DNA of 64,000 nt, taken from assembly GCA_028278645.1 (NCBI GenBank), contig JANQDZ010000087.1:1-64000 (forward strand). Direction: 5' to 3'. Position 1 is the stretch's first letter. Every line of letters begins with the position of its first letter. Positions 35,572 to 43,335 of this stretch are shown here, piece by piece. The notes beneath the pieces were generated by a model. That model was given only the letters and a program-made list of their open reading frames with translations, was not told the origin of the DNA and searched no databases. The DNA comes from Longimicrobiales bacterium (GTDB taxonomy: Bacteria > Gemmatimonadota > Gemmatimonadetes > Longimicrobiales > Gaopeijiaceae). A program made the translations under genes and the position numbers.

Positions 35572-36981
35572 TCAAGAGAAGCAGAAAGCGTCCGAGGAAG
35601 CGTCGCCCCCCTGGAGACGAACCTGGTGTGGCCTCATGCCCTCTTCCGACTGGAAGAAGAACCCTGGGTCCACCTCCATCCTCCCGTCTTCGGCGACATC
35701 CAACTTAGTCATCCAGCCATCAATACCATCGGGATAAAACTGGGCGTCCCATGGCGAGTAGAGGCTGTTGGTGACGTAAACGCGCTTCCCGTCCCTGCTG
35801 ACCTCAACCATCTGTGGTCCCCCGTTCCTTGGGACGTCCGGAGTTCCTGGGTGAGGGGTCCGGCGTACAATCCCACCCAAGTGAGCACTGCTGGTGAGAA
35901 CCGGGTTGAAGGGATCGGTCACGTCGTACTGCCGAAGCTCACCGGTTCCCCAGCAAGAAACGTAAAGCAGCCTATCATCCAAAGAGAGGTTGATGTCGGT
36001 GACGAGTGGCGGTACGGCCCCGAACCCCTGCAACAACGGGGGGAGCGTTTCCGGCGCTGCCGGCTCAGCAGGGATATCGATCACTTTCCTGATCTTCCAC
36101 TGGCCCTCGCCGTTGTCACCCTCCAGATGCCAGAGCCACACCGAAGCCGAGAGGTCTTCGAGGGAGAGGACCACGCCCACGAAGCCGTAGGCCTTTCTGG
36201 GATCCCGAGCTGGCCGGACCTCCAACGCCATCTGGTATTGGGGGCCGAGCTCCAGCCTCTGAACATGCTCACGTTTACGGAGGTCCCAGACGTGGATGGC
36301 GTTCCCGTATTTTCCCGCAAGCAACAGTTCCGGGTCCACCCCGTTGGTAACCATGTTCGGCGTGCCCCATTCCGAACTGACGATGGTGTCGTGACCGAGG
36401 TGCCATCCGAAGTCGTAGGACATGTACTGGGGGCCGTGGTCTTTTTCCCAGGCGCCTTTGATCTCGAAGGTTTCGTGATCGAGCCAGAGGATTCCACCGG
36501 GGCCCTCACCCTCGCTATCTCCGAGGGCGCTGAGATAGATCCCGTCTGGCCCACAATGGACCGTGTGGGGAGCCGTGTAACCGGTCTTTTCCGTCACCTC
36601 CGCCCCTTCGATCACTTTTACGATTTTGGGATTCCGCGGGTCCGGCTTCGTGTCCACGATGTTGATGTTGGAGGTGTGGATGCCGGGGATCAGGAGGTAC
36701 CGGCGCTCCACATGTGCGTGGGGTGCCCACGGGCATAGGTGGGAACTGCAGGCGTTCCACCCGAAGTGGTGGAGCTCATCCCCGACCTGGGGCATGTCTA
36801 CCTGCCCCACGAGTTTCGCGTAAGTGTCAGAGTCCGGATTGACGTCCACCACACCTAGGGCATCTGGTCTCCCCTTCCCTGTGGGATTGAGCAAGGCCAC
36901 ATAGGCCAACTCCTCCGGAGGAGCTTCGCTCGCCAACTGGGGCGACGGATAGAACGTAGGATCAGGTTTCCACTTTGGCAT
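35572..36981 (-). CDS. mtoX: Methanethiol oxidase / selenium-binding protein (SBP56)
   Basis: This 469-residue protein matches the SELENBP1/MtoX family along its length. The conserved segment ELHHFGWNACSSHLCPWAPH, DGIYLSALGD, GGILWLDHETFEIKGAWE and YMSYDFGWHLGHD are all recognisable family motifs. In bacteria the enzyme oxidises methanethiol to formaldehyde, H2S and H2O2 and needs copper. I see no signal peptide in this copy, whereas bacterial MtoX enzymes are often exported, so localisation is uncertain. The membrane protein gene 22 bases downstream could assist metal supply. Confidence 0.9.
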   Translation of the reverse strand: MPKWKPDPTFYPSPQLASEAPPEELAYVALLNPTGKGRPDALGVVDVNPDSDTYAKLVGQVDMPQVGDELHHFGWNACSSHLCPWAPHAHVERRYLLIPGIHTSNINIVDTKPDPRNPKIVKVIEGAEVTEKTGYTAPHTVHCGPDGIYLSALGDSEGEGPGGILWLDHETFEIKGAWEKDHGPQYMSYDFGWHLGHDTIVSSEWGTPNMVTNGVDPELLLAGKYGNAIHVWDLRKREHVQRLELGPQYQMALEVRPARDPRKAYGFVGVVLSLEDLSASVWLWHLEGDNGEGQWKIRKVIDIPAEPAAPETLPPLLQGFGAVPPLVTDINLSLDDRLLYVSCWGTGELRQYDVTDPFNPVLTSSAHLGGIVRRTPHPGTPDVPRNGGPQMVEVSRDGKRVYVTNSLYSPWDAQFYPDGIDGWMTKLDVAEDGRMEVDPGFFFQSEEGMRPHQVRLQGGDASSDAFCFS

Positions 36982-37532
36982 CTCGGAGTCCTCCCGTGTT
37001 CACCCGGGCTTCCCCAAAACGGGCTTGTTCCCGCTCTCATCTGCCATGGAACGGGCTTTCCCGGTACATTCGTTAGGCAGTCAGGGTTCTGAATGAGGAG
37101 GCCCCACGACAGGGCGCTCAGGAGACCCATACTCACTGGCTGGCCTATGAAAAAACGCCGAAGGCCGACTGACCGAAGTGGAACCGACCGATCCGTCGCC
37201 CAAACAAATCAGAAAGAACCGTCCCCCATCCGAGAAAAACCTCGCCGGTCGGGAAACTGTCGCGGGAACTGGAGTCTACTGTGGAGTGGTTATCGGCGAG
37301 TTTAGCACCGCGAAAACAGTTTTTCAAGGAAAAATTTATGATTGTGAAGCGTTTCCTGATAACTCAAAGCAGTCTGACCCTTCCCCGAGAGTCTCACCAC
37401 GCTTCCAGAGGAACCGGGAACAAGCGCCCCTTCCCTTCCGACGGGTAGTGACTCTTTTCATGGGGTTGGTCTTCCCGAAGTACACCAACCAAAAGAGCGG
37501 ACTTGGACTTTGGCCGTATCCTGAGGCCTGCA

Positions 37533-37559
37533 TGGGTTTCTCGCACACTGGGGTGTTGT
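37533..37559 (+). repeat. Upstream repeat copy A (ECF sigma gene)
   Basis: This 27-base block starts TGGGTTT and ends TGTTGT. It matches copy B at 20 of 27 positions, 68 bases away. The ends are conserved while the middle varies, as expected for a promoter or binding site with a fixed spacer. Confidence 0.4.
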
Positions 37560-37600
37560 TATTCGTAGGGCCGCCTGGGACTCGCATCCCAAAGTCGGCG

Positions 37601-37627
37601 TGGGTTTTTTCCAATCTCGCGTGTTGT
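37601..37627 (+). repeat. Upstream repeat copy B (ECF sigma gene)
   Basis: This is the second 27-base block, ending about 40 bases before the sigma-factor start codon at 37666. See copy A for the comparison. The position suits an autoregulated promoter. Confidence 0.4.
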
Positions 37628-37665
37628 ACTCAGGAGAAGCGGATCTAATCCCAACTGGGGGAGCC

Positions 37666-38184
37666 GTGAACGAAGAAGACCTCCTCAATGCCTACTACGA
37701 GCTGGTTGAGCCGCTTTACGAATATGTGTCTCGACGATGTGAGGGTGACCGAGATTTGGCGGAGGACATCACGCAGGAGGTCTGGATCCGGGCCACGAAA
37801 AGATGGCGCGAGTGCGGGGCACCTGAGGATCCACTTCCATGGCTGAAGGCTGTCGCCAAGAATCTCCTTTCCAATCATCGCCGTCGGATCAAGCCCTTTT
37901 CTTTGGACAACCCGCCTAGCGGCGTCGTTCTTCCGAGTTCTGGGGAGGAGCTCGGCGCAGCGGTGGCCACAATGGGATCCTCCGTCTTCCGAGCGCTCTC
38001 AAAGCTACGACCCGGTCAGGCACAGATCCTAAAGGCCTTTCACCTAGAAGGGTCGAAGGTCGCAGAAATCGCGTCTGACCTCGATCTATCGGAACGGGCA
38101 GTTGAAGGCCGTCTTCGGCGAGCCCGCCTGAAGCTAAGGAAACACCTGGACTCAATCCGGGCTGAGAGGGGGAAAAGGACATGA
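37666..38184 (+). CDS. ECF-type RNA polymerase sigma factor
   Basis: This 172-residue protein starts at a GTG after GGGGGAG; earlier in-frame codons lack a binding site. Region 2 reads AEDITQEVWIRATKRW with preceding LYEYVSRRCEGDRD, and region 4 reads LKAFHLEGSKVAEIASDLDL followed by SERAVEGRLRRARLKLRKHL. The two are separated by a short linker, as in ECF sigma factors. It should direct RNA polymerase to a small regulon. Its stop overlaps the ATG of a membrane-anchored coiled-coil gene, so that product may hold or tune it. It is one of three ECF sigma genes in this window. Confidence 0.9.
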   Translation: MNEEDLLNAYYELVEPLYEYVSRRCEGDRDLAEDITQEVWIRATKRWRECGAPEDPLPWLKAVAKNLLSNHRRRIKPFSLDNPPSGVVLPSSGEELGAAVATMGSSVFRALSKLRPGQAQILKAFHLEGSKVAEIASDLDLSERAVEGRLRRARLKLRKHLDSIRAERGKRT

Positions 38185-39188
38185 ACAACGCCCACCAACC
38201 TCGTCCTGAGTTCGTTCGCCACTTGGCCTGGCAGGTCAAGACGACCATCCGACGCGAAAACCGGTTCTCCCAGCGACCCGGTAGACGAAGGGCATGGGAG
38301 AAACTGCGCGTCTCCGCTCTGGTTCTGATCTCAATCCTTGTTGGCGTTGGTGGCGTGTTGGCAAAAGAAGAGATCCAAGAGGTTCAAGCTCAGGAGGTGC
38401 TCCTGGCGCGGATCAGAACCGAACTGAAAACAGCAGAGGCCCAACTCGAGCTTGGACGATCCCGTTTACAGGAGATCGAGCGCGAGTTGGCTGAACAGGG
38501 TCAGCAGGGTCGCCACGAAGCCCTGATCGCCGCTGTGCTGAGTGTTGGGGAGATAGAGACGACGGTCCTCAAACTCCGCCTGGACGAGGAGGAGATCCAA
38601 AAAACCGGAAAGGAGCCCAACGACGAGGTCTCTGCTCCAATTGTTGAAAGACGGGACTTCGTGACCGAGCGCCTTCACCTGGACGCGGCCCTCGCGGAGG
38701 AAAGATTGTCAGGGTGGAAGCGGAGCACGAAAGAGCTAGAGGATCTCGTCCGTAGCTTGCACTCCACCTCCGAGGAGAAGGAAAGCCTCGGAGCCGCTCT
38801 GGGAGAAGCCAGGAACCGCCTGCAGGAAACGCGGACCAATGTCGGAGAGGCCGAGAGAGCGTTGCGGGTCATCAGGGTCAAGCTGCTGCGCCGGCAGAAC
38901 TATCTCGCCGGTGAAATCTCCGCAAGTGAGGTGAAAACCCAGGTGCGACTCGAGGAGCTTGACGCAGAACTCCTCTTCCGAGAGTTACTCCATCGGATCG
39001 CCCACGAACGCCTGTGGGAACTCCAAGGGAGTGCTACTCAAGCCCGGGCCGCAGAAATTCGCCGGGCGCGGTCAGAGGCAATTCGGCGAGCGCAGTTAGA
39101 GGCTTTGACTCAGGATCTACTTCTCGGCCTCACCCAGGTCGAGATCGAAATGGGCCGGAGTGCCGCCCAGGGGGGCGGCGGATCCTGA
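38181..39188 (+). CDS. Single-pass membrane protein with long coiled coil, sigma-partner candidate
   Basis: This 335-residue protein is co-translated with the sigma factor (ATGA overlap, AAAAGGA upstream). A basic cytoplasmic tail of about 42 residues precedes one transmembrane helix (LRVSALVLISILVGVGGVLA, residues 43-62). Almost all of the rest is heptad-like, rich in Glu, Arg, Gln and Leu, so it should form a long periplasmic coiled coil. It has no zinc-finger anti-sigma motif. The position after a sigma gene suggests an anti-sigma or sensor role through the cytoplasmic tail. This is an inference from position. Confidence 0.7.
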   Translation: MNNAHQPRPEFVRHLAWQVKTTIRRENRFSQRPGRRRAWEKLRVSALVLISILVGVGGVLAKEEIQEVQAQEVLLARIRTELKTAEAQLELGRSRLQEIERELAEQGQQGRHEALIAAVLSVGEIETTVLKLRLDEEEIQKTGKEPNDEVSAPIVERRDFVTERLHLDAALAEERLSGWKRSTKELEDLVRSLHSTSEEKESLGAALGEARNRLQETRTNVGEAERALRVIRVKLLRRQNYLAGEISASEVKTQVRLEELDAELLFRELLHRIAHERLWELQGSATQARAAEIRRARSEAIRRAQLEALTQDLLLGLTQVEIEMGRSAAQGGGGS

Positions 39189-39274
39189 CCGGATAGGGAG
39201 GAACAACCTTAGTCCGCGCAGTTGAAGAGCCCGAGTCGCCCTCAGGGAGACCCTGCCAGCACTTCCTGGGCCTT

Positions 39275-39288
39275 CCTGTCCCAAGAAC
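39275..39288 (+). repeat. 14-base direct repeat, copy 1
   Basis: CCTGTCCCAAGAAC is repeated exactly at 39598-39611, 323 bases away. Similarity extends loosely a further 15 bases downstream of each copy (CCC-GGA-TCAC). Confidence 0.4.
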
Positions 39289-39597
39289 AACGCCCGGGAC
39301 TCACCAATCAACGAAGGAAGAGTGGCCGTTCCTCGGTCGATGGGCAGGAGTGGCTCGTGGGGTCCAGTAGAACCCGTCCCACGGCCGCTGGCCGAGGGGG
39401 GCCATCTCTTTTCCTCACGGATCCCCTGACGAGAGCATCCTCCCTGGCCCGGCACTCAGCCCGGGTCCAAGGACCAAGAAGAGGTTCGAAACCCTCTTTC
39501 GCGCAACGGTCCCGCTGCCCCCTGCATCAGATGGTAAAAGAGGCCGGGTTCCTCCCAACGACATTCGCATGCCCCCTCGTGGAGCCCACCCAGGATC

Positions 39598-39611
39598 CCT
39601 GTCCCAAGAAC
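39598..39611 (+). repeat. 14-base direct repeat, copy 2
   Basis: This copy ends 59 bases before the start codon of the second ECF sigma gene, so it could be a promoter or regulator site. Copy 1 lies 323 bases upstream. Confidence 0.4.
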
Positions 39612-39670
39612 GGTCTCCCAGGATCACTAAACAGTAAAAGGTCCAACGAACCGGGAGCAGCCTATTTGAG

Positions 39671-40189
39671 ATGGATCGGTCCCAGTTGGAGCGAGAGCTA
39701 GAAAGGCACTACGCCGATGTGTGGACCTGGGCTCTAAGCTGTTGCAGGTGGGACCCGACCTCGGCTGAAGACGTCCTCCAGGAGGCTTTTTCTAGGATTC
39801 TCGGGGGGCAGGCCCGGCATGATGGGAAATCGGCTTTCCGGACCTGGCTTTTTGGTGTCGTACGGATCGTGGCCCTGGAGTATCGACGGTCCTGGAAGCG
39901 AAATGAGATCACCACTTCGTCGGATGGCGGCAACCCGGGCGCTGGGGTCTCCGATTCACCGAATCCGGATCAAGAAACGGAACGCGCAGAGCTCTCCCAA
40001 CGGGTCCAGGACGCGCTGGCTATCCTCCCTCGCCGCCAACGGGAGGTATTAGAGCTCGTGTTCTTTCGAGACCATTCACTGGCTGAAGCAGCAAAGATCA
40101 TGGGAATTCGGGAAGGAACCGTCAGCACGCACTACAAGCGCGGGAAGAGACGCCTGAAGCGAGAGCTCTCGGATGTCTGGTCGGGATAA
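39671..40189 (+). CDS. ECF-type RNA polymerase sigma factor
   Basis: This 172-residue sigma factor has region 2 motifs (WALSCCRWDPTSAEDVLQEA, then FRTWLFGVVRIVALEYRRSW) and region 4 motifs (LAILPRRQREVLELVFFRDH, then LAEAAKIMGIREGTVSTHYK and RGKRRLKREL). It heads a four-gene cassette with overlapping ends: a membrane protein, a Spy/CpxP-like protein and a propeller lipoprotein. The gene set suggests an envelope-stress regulon, by analogy with RpoE/CpxP systems. The Shine-Dalgarno is weak. Confidence 0.92.
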   Translation: MDRSQLERELERHYADVWTWALSCCRWDPTSAEDVLQEAFSRILGGQARHDGKSAFRTWLFGVVRIVALEYRRSWKRNEITTSSDGGNPGAGVSDSPNPDQETERAELSQRVQDALAILPRRQREVLELVFFRDHSLAEAAKIMGIREGTVSTHYKRGKRRLKRELSDVWSG

Positions 40190-40658
40190 GGAGATAAAAA
40201 GGGCTGAGACGCCTATGGATGAGAAACTGAAAGAGGCCCACAGGATCATTCGGAGCCGGTGGACGGAGAGGGCTCCACCGCTCGCCGAGCTCCTGGAAAC
40301 GGCGAGGGCAAGCGGTCCTGATGTTGGCGAACCCGTGCGGCTGGTTCGGGTTCCTTTTCGAACGAAGCTCCGCGCGGGTACGTGGAAGTGGGCCACCGCC
40401 ACCGCACTGGCAGTCCCAGTTGTGTTGACCGTGGTCCTGTTGGCCCGAAGGCCTGGGGAAGCTGAGAGGTTCGAGTCTCTCCTCGCCGAAGCGCAGGCCG
40501 AGACGAGGTTGGGATACTGGGAAGGCCCAACCGAGTTTCTCCTGGAGATCCCAGGGAACAGACTGAGCAGTTACGTCCCCACGATTACCTGGGCGGCGAC
40601 CTGGCTTGAGACCGGACCGGACTTAGAGGACCTGACAAGGAACGGGAGTGAACCATGA
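40173..40658 (+). CDS. Membrane anti-sigma factor candidate
   Basis: This 161-residue protein overlaps the sigma gene by 17 bases (an ATG at 40215 is the alternative start). It has a cytoplasmic part of about 75 residues, one transmembrane helix (KWATATALAVPVVLTVVLLA), and a short periplasmic tail. There is no zinc-binding HxxxCxxC motif. Size, topology and position suit an anti-sigma factor, but the sequence does not show a known anti-sigma domain. Confidence 0.65.
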   Translation: MSGRDKEIKRAETPMDEKLKEAHRIIRSRWTERAPPLAELLETARASGPDVGEPVRLVRVPFRTKLRAGTWKWATATALAVPVVLTVVLLARRPGEAERFESLLAEAQAETRLGYWEGPTEFLLEIPGNRLSSYVPTITWAATWLETGPDLEDLTRNGSEP

Positions 40659-41206
40659 GGACAATCATCATCTTGGCCGCACTATTCGGCCTCGTTTTTC
40701 CCCTCGGGGCTCAGGAACTCCAGTGGGAGGAATTGGAGAAGTCCACCCTGATTTCCAAGCGGCTGTTCCCACCCGATTTGATCCTTGAATGCCAGAGGGA
40801 GATTAACCTTCAGCCCCTACAGCGAACCCAGATTCTGGATGCCTTTCGGGAGCTTCAATCCGGTGAGACCGCCGACCTCCAGGTAAGACTTCTGGAAACC
40901 ACCGTTGGACTCGACTCACTGCTCACCAAGGCGTTGGTTGACCAGACCGAGGCGTTGACGCAAATCGACCGGATCCTGGAAGCCGAGCGGTTGTTGAAAA
41001 GGCTTCATCTGAAGGCGTTGATCGAAATCAAGAACGTGCTCAACCACGAGCAACAGCAGTTCCTGACCAACGTACAAGAGGCCAGGAAACTGGTCGTGGA
41101 AGTAGCCGCCTCGGGAGAACTCAAGACGGGCGAAGATCCAAACTCGGGTTGGTTCTACGTCTACCCAGCTCGAGCCCGACGCCCAGCTTGCGGTGGATCG
41201 GGATGA
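40655..41206 (+). CDS. Spy/CpxP-like periplasmic protein
   Basis: This 183-residue exported protein (signal RTIIILAALFGLVFPLGAQ) is mostly helical. PPDLILECQREINLQPLQRT followed by QILDAFRELQ and, later, LKALIEIKNVLNHEQQQFLT resemble the LTxxQ-type repeats of Spy/CpxP proteins, which sense or buffer misfolded proteins and metals in the periplasm. It is co-translated (ATGA) after the anti-sigma candidate and before the propeller lipoprotein. It may pass an envelope signal to the sigma factor. The call rests on pattern and context, so it is moderate. Confidence 0.65.
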   Translation: MRTIIILAALFGLVFPLGAQELQWEELEKSTLISKRLFPPDLILECQREINLQPLQRTQILDAFRELQSGETADLQVRLLETTVGLDSLLTKALVDQTEALTQIDRILEAERLLKRLHLKALIEIKNVLNHEQQQFLTNVQEARKLVVEVAASGELKTGEDPNSGWFYVYPARARRPACGGSG

Positions 41207-42525
41207 CCTCGGCGACGTATTCCCTTAGCCTCGCCCTCCTTCCTCTCCTTCTTGCGTGCGGGGCGGCAGGTGAGGGTGGCTCGGTTCAGGATACCGGCAC
41301 TCGGGTCCTGGACGTCACCGTGGAAAAGCTCTTTTCCGTGGGAGGTGCCGAAGCACAGGAGGAATGGGAGCTGTTCTCCGGAAAGATCGAGGTCGCGATC
41401 GACGGAGAGGGTCGCCTTTACGTTCTCGACAAGATCCACGACCGGGTCACGGCTTTCACCCGGTCCGGTGAGGCCTCAACTGTTTTAGGAAGACCCGGCC
41501 AAGGGCCAGGTGAATTCCGAATGCCCATGGGGATCCGAGCCATCGGGCTGGATGCGGTCTCCATCTACGACCCAGGACGAAGCGCCTTCCTCCACTACTC
41601 CTACAACGGGGATCTCCTAGGGGACATCCGTTTTGAAGGGATGCCCACCCTCGGGCGAGCCGTCCCTCATCCCGACGGATTCCTCGCACCGGGGCGGTTC
41701 TTTGCTCGGGGAGAGACTGCATCTGGAGGGGATGGGGAATCCGTAAACTTGGCGAGTGAAAGCGAGCGTGCCATTAGAGAAGTCCACCGTGCCTGGCGTC
41801 CGTCCTCGACCATGATCTCCGTCGGGTCAGGAGGCGGGGCGTCTCTTTCAGAGGCCCCTGACGCCTTCCAGCCACCATTGCTCATGGCTGGGTTACCGGA
41901 TGGCACTATCCTCTTAGTGGATTCCGTGACTTACCGGATTCACCGGCTCAGCCAAGGAGGCGAGGAACTTGGTGTGATTACCCGACCGATTCGTCCGTTG
42001 GAGGTAGATGAGGATCTCCGACGAAAGGTGCGACAACGCCTCTTGGCTGCTGCCAGGGAGGGAGAAAAAGTGACTCGAATCGGGGATGCGACGACGCGTA
42101 GGTCCGCACCTTCCGACGAAGAGCTTGAACAGGCCGAAGCTGCGATTCGCTCCATGGCCTTCCCTCGACAGATCCCGGTAATCGAGAACCTGGGGGTAGA
42201 CGGTGATGGGCGGATCTGGGTGGGGCGGACGAGTGATCCGCCTGGTGGGATAGGTCCGATAGACCTCCTGGAGCCAGATGGGTCATACCTCGGAACCATC
42301 ACAGGAGGTTCAATGGCTTTTCCCTCGACCTTCGGGCCGGATGGACTGATAGCCTGTGTCGAGGAGGATCAGGTTGATGTGCCGGTGGCTACGGTCTTCC
42401 GAATCACGGGCCTTCCGGACGTCCAGTCTGGTATCCCTTCCCCACAACGCAATCTTCCCTCCGGTGGCCGACTGGGGTCGGATCTCGCCGGGGATGCCGT
42501 GAGGAAAAACCCTACAATTCCATAA
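41203..42525 (+). CDS. Beta-propeller lipoprotein (NHL-like, six-bladed)
   Basis: This 440-residue protein begins at the ATG at 41203, overlapping the Spy-like stop. Its signal, TYSLSLALLPLLLACGAAGE, has a lipobox Cys at about residue 19. Repeated segments, VAIDGEGRLYVLDKIHDRVT and LGVDGDGRIWVGRTSD, with GRPGQGPGEFRMPMGIR, are the NHL-like blades of 6-bladed propellers. It is probably a surface or periplasmic binding platform. It closes the ECF cassette and may be a target or partner of that response. Confidence 0.8.
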   Translation: MTSATYSLSLALLPLLLACGAAGEGGSVQDTGTRVLDVTVEKLFSVGGAEAQEEWELFSGKIEVAIDGEGRLYVLDKIHDRVTAFTRSGEASTVLGRPGQGPGEFRMPMGIRAIGLDAVSIYDPGRSAFLHYSYNGDLLGDIRFEGMPTLGRAVPHPDGFLAPGRFFARGETASGGDGESVNLASESERAIREVHRAWRPSSTMISVGSGGGASLSEAPDAFQPPLLMAGLPDGTILLVDSVTYRIHRLSQGGEELGVITRPIRPLEVDEDLRRKVRQRLLAAAREGEKVTRIGDATTRRSAPSDEELEQAEAAIRSMAFPRQIPVIENLGVDGDGRIWVGRTSDPPGGIGPIDLLEPDGSYLGTITGGSMAFPSTFGPDGLIACVEEDQVDVPVATVFRITGLPDVQSGIPSPQRNLPSGGRLGSDLAGDAVRKNPTIP

Positions 42526-42682
42526 GGGCTGATCATAGAATCGACAGTCCACACAGGGTCTGGGTGGAATCTTGAACGGTCAATCTCAGACACGAACCGT
42601 CCTGGTCCCCTGCGGCCTGTTCCCCCCGATCTCTGATCCGGGGCGACTCACGTACTGGGGTATTTTTCGGGTTGACCTGAGG

Positions 42683-42700
42683 GCTGCCGAGAGGGGCAGC
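42683..42700. repeat. Short inverted repeat between convergent genes
   Basis: GCTGCC and GGCAGC flank a six-base loop. It lies between the propeller lipoprotein and the small membrane protein. Neither strand has a T-run, so terminator function is uncertain. Confidence 0.3.
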
Positions 42701-42766
42701 GACAGATGAGCCTAATGCGGAAGTCGAGGTATTCGGAAGAATAGTCCGTGATGGTTTTGGGTCAGC

Positions 42767-43099
42767 CTACTCGACCAAGACGGCTAACCCAGCCATGAAA
42801 ACAATGGAAAGGACCAAAGCTGCGCCAAACTTCACCATCACCCTCAGCCGGGCGATGTTGTTGATCCAGCAGTAGAGATATTTCACGAAGAGAGCGATTA
42901 GCAGACTGGTGATCGTAATCAGCACCGTTGTATCCACTATCGTCTTCGGCCCCATCCCAGAATTCTGCATCACCGACATCACCACAAGAACAATGAGCAG
43001 TAGGACCCAGAGTACTTTGAACGCCATATCCCCCGCAGCCCGTTCAACAGCCTCTGACCGTTCGTCGTACCGCCCGAAGAACTCATCTATGAACTTCAT
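42767..43099 (-). CDS. Small membrane protein (DUF2178-like)
   Basis: This 110-residue protein has three hydrophobic helices (FKVLWVLLLIVLVVMSVMQ, TTVLITITSLLIALFVKYLY, FGAALVLSIVFMAGLAVLVE). It follows an XRE regulator gene by 12 bases on the same strand. This pairing of a short helix-turn-helix regulator with a membrane protein of this size is common and unexplained. A role in regulation of the pair or in stress sensing is possible. Confidence 0.7.
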   Translation of the reverse strand: MKFIDEFFGRYDERSEAVERAAGDMAFKVLWVLLLIVLVVMSVMQNSGMGPKTIVDTTVLITITSLLIALFVKYLYCWINNIARLRVMVKFGAALVLSIVFMAGLAVLVE

Positions 43100-43111
43100 C
43101 CTGGTTCTCCT

Positions 43112-43312
43112 CTAGTCCGCGTCCACCAGCAGGAACAGATCGTTCACATCCATGTCCAGACACCGCGCGATTGTAAGGGCCAATTTCACGGACGGGCTGT
43201 AGGATCGGTTTTCGATGGCTGAGATTGTTTGGCGAGACACCCCCGCCATTTGGGCAAGCTCATCCTGAGTAACCCTGCGTTCGGCTCGCGCGACACGAAG
43301 CCGGGTTTCCAT
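43112..43312 (-). CDS. XRE-family helix-turn-helix regulator
   Basis: This 66-residue DNA-binding protein is the short YozG-like type: RLRVARAERRVTQDELAQMA, then GVSRQTISAIENRSYSPSVK and LALTIARCLDMDVNDLF. It is probably a repressor of its own pair, with the small membrane protein gene just downstream. The helix-turn-helix is complete. It starts 23 bases after the M16-like gene stop on the same strand. Confidence 0.92.
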   Translation of the reverse strand: METRLRVARAERRVTQDELAQMAGVSRQTISAIENRSYSPSVKLALTIARCLDMDVNDLFLLVDAD

Positions 43313-43335
43313 TTCGTAGGGGCCAATCGCGCGCG

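Larger units (their letters stand above)
36982..37665. other. Noncoding region between mtoX and ECF sigma gene
   Basis: This stretch of about 680 bases has open frames but none with family resemblance. It is more AT-rich than its surroundings. The right half holds two imperfect 27-base copies starting TGGGTTT and ending TGTTGT, at 37533 and 37601, and a short hairpin (TGGGA...TCCCA, 37576-37591). It probably holds the promoters of mtoX and of the sigma-factor operon. Confidence 0.5.
39189..39670. other. Noncoding region before the second ECF cassette
   Basis: This stretch of about 480 bases has no credible gene, although a 159-codon open frame crosses it with no family resemblance. It contains two copies of CCTGTCCCAAGAAC (39275-39288, 39598-39611) in direct orientation. 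It probably holds the promoter of the downstream ECF cassette. Confidence 0.5.

Noticed and set aside
37178-37648. Rightward 156-codon open frame before the ECF sigma gene
   Set aside because: It has no binding site, runs across repeats and ends upstream of the sigma start; the amino-acid composition is not protein-like.
39222-39701. Rightward 159-codon open frame before the second sigma gene
   Set aside because: It overlaps the sigma gene start in another frame and has no recognisable motif.
40465-40485. A GGTTCGAGTCTC string like a tRNA T-arm
   Set aside because: It is within the membrane anti-sigma candidate's coding sequence and no cloverleaf can be built.
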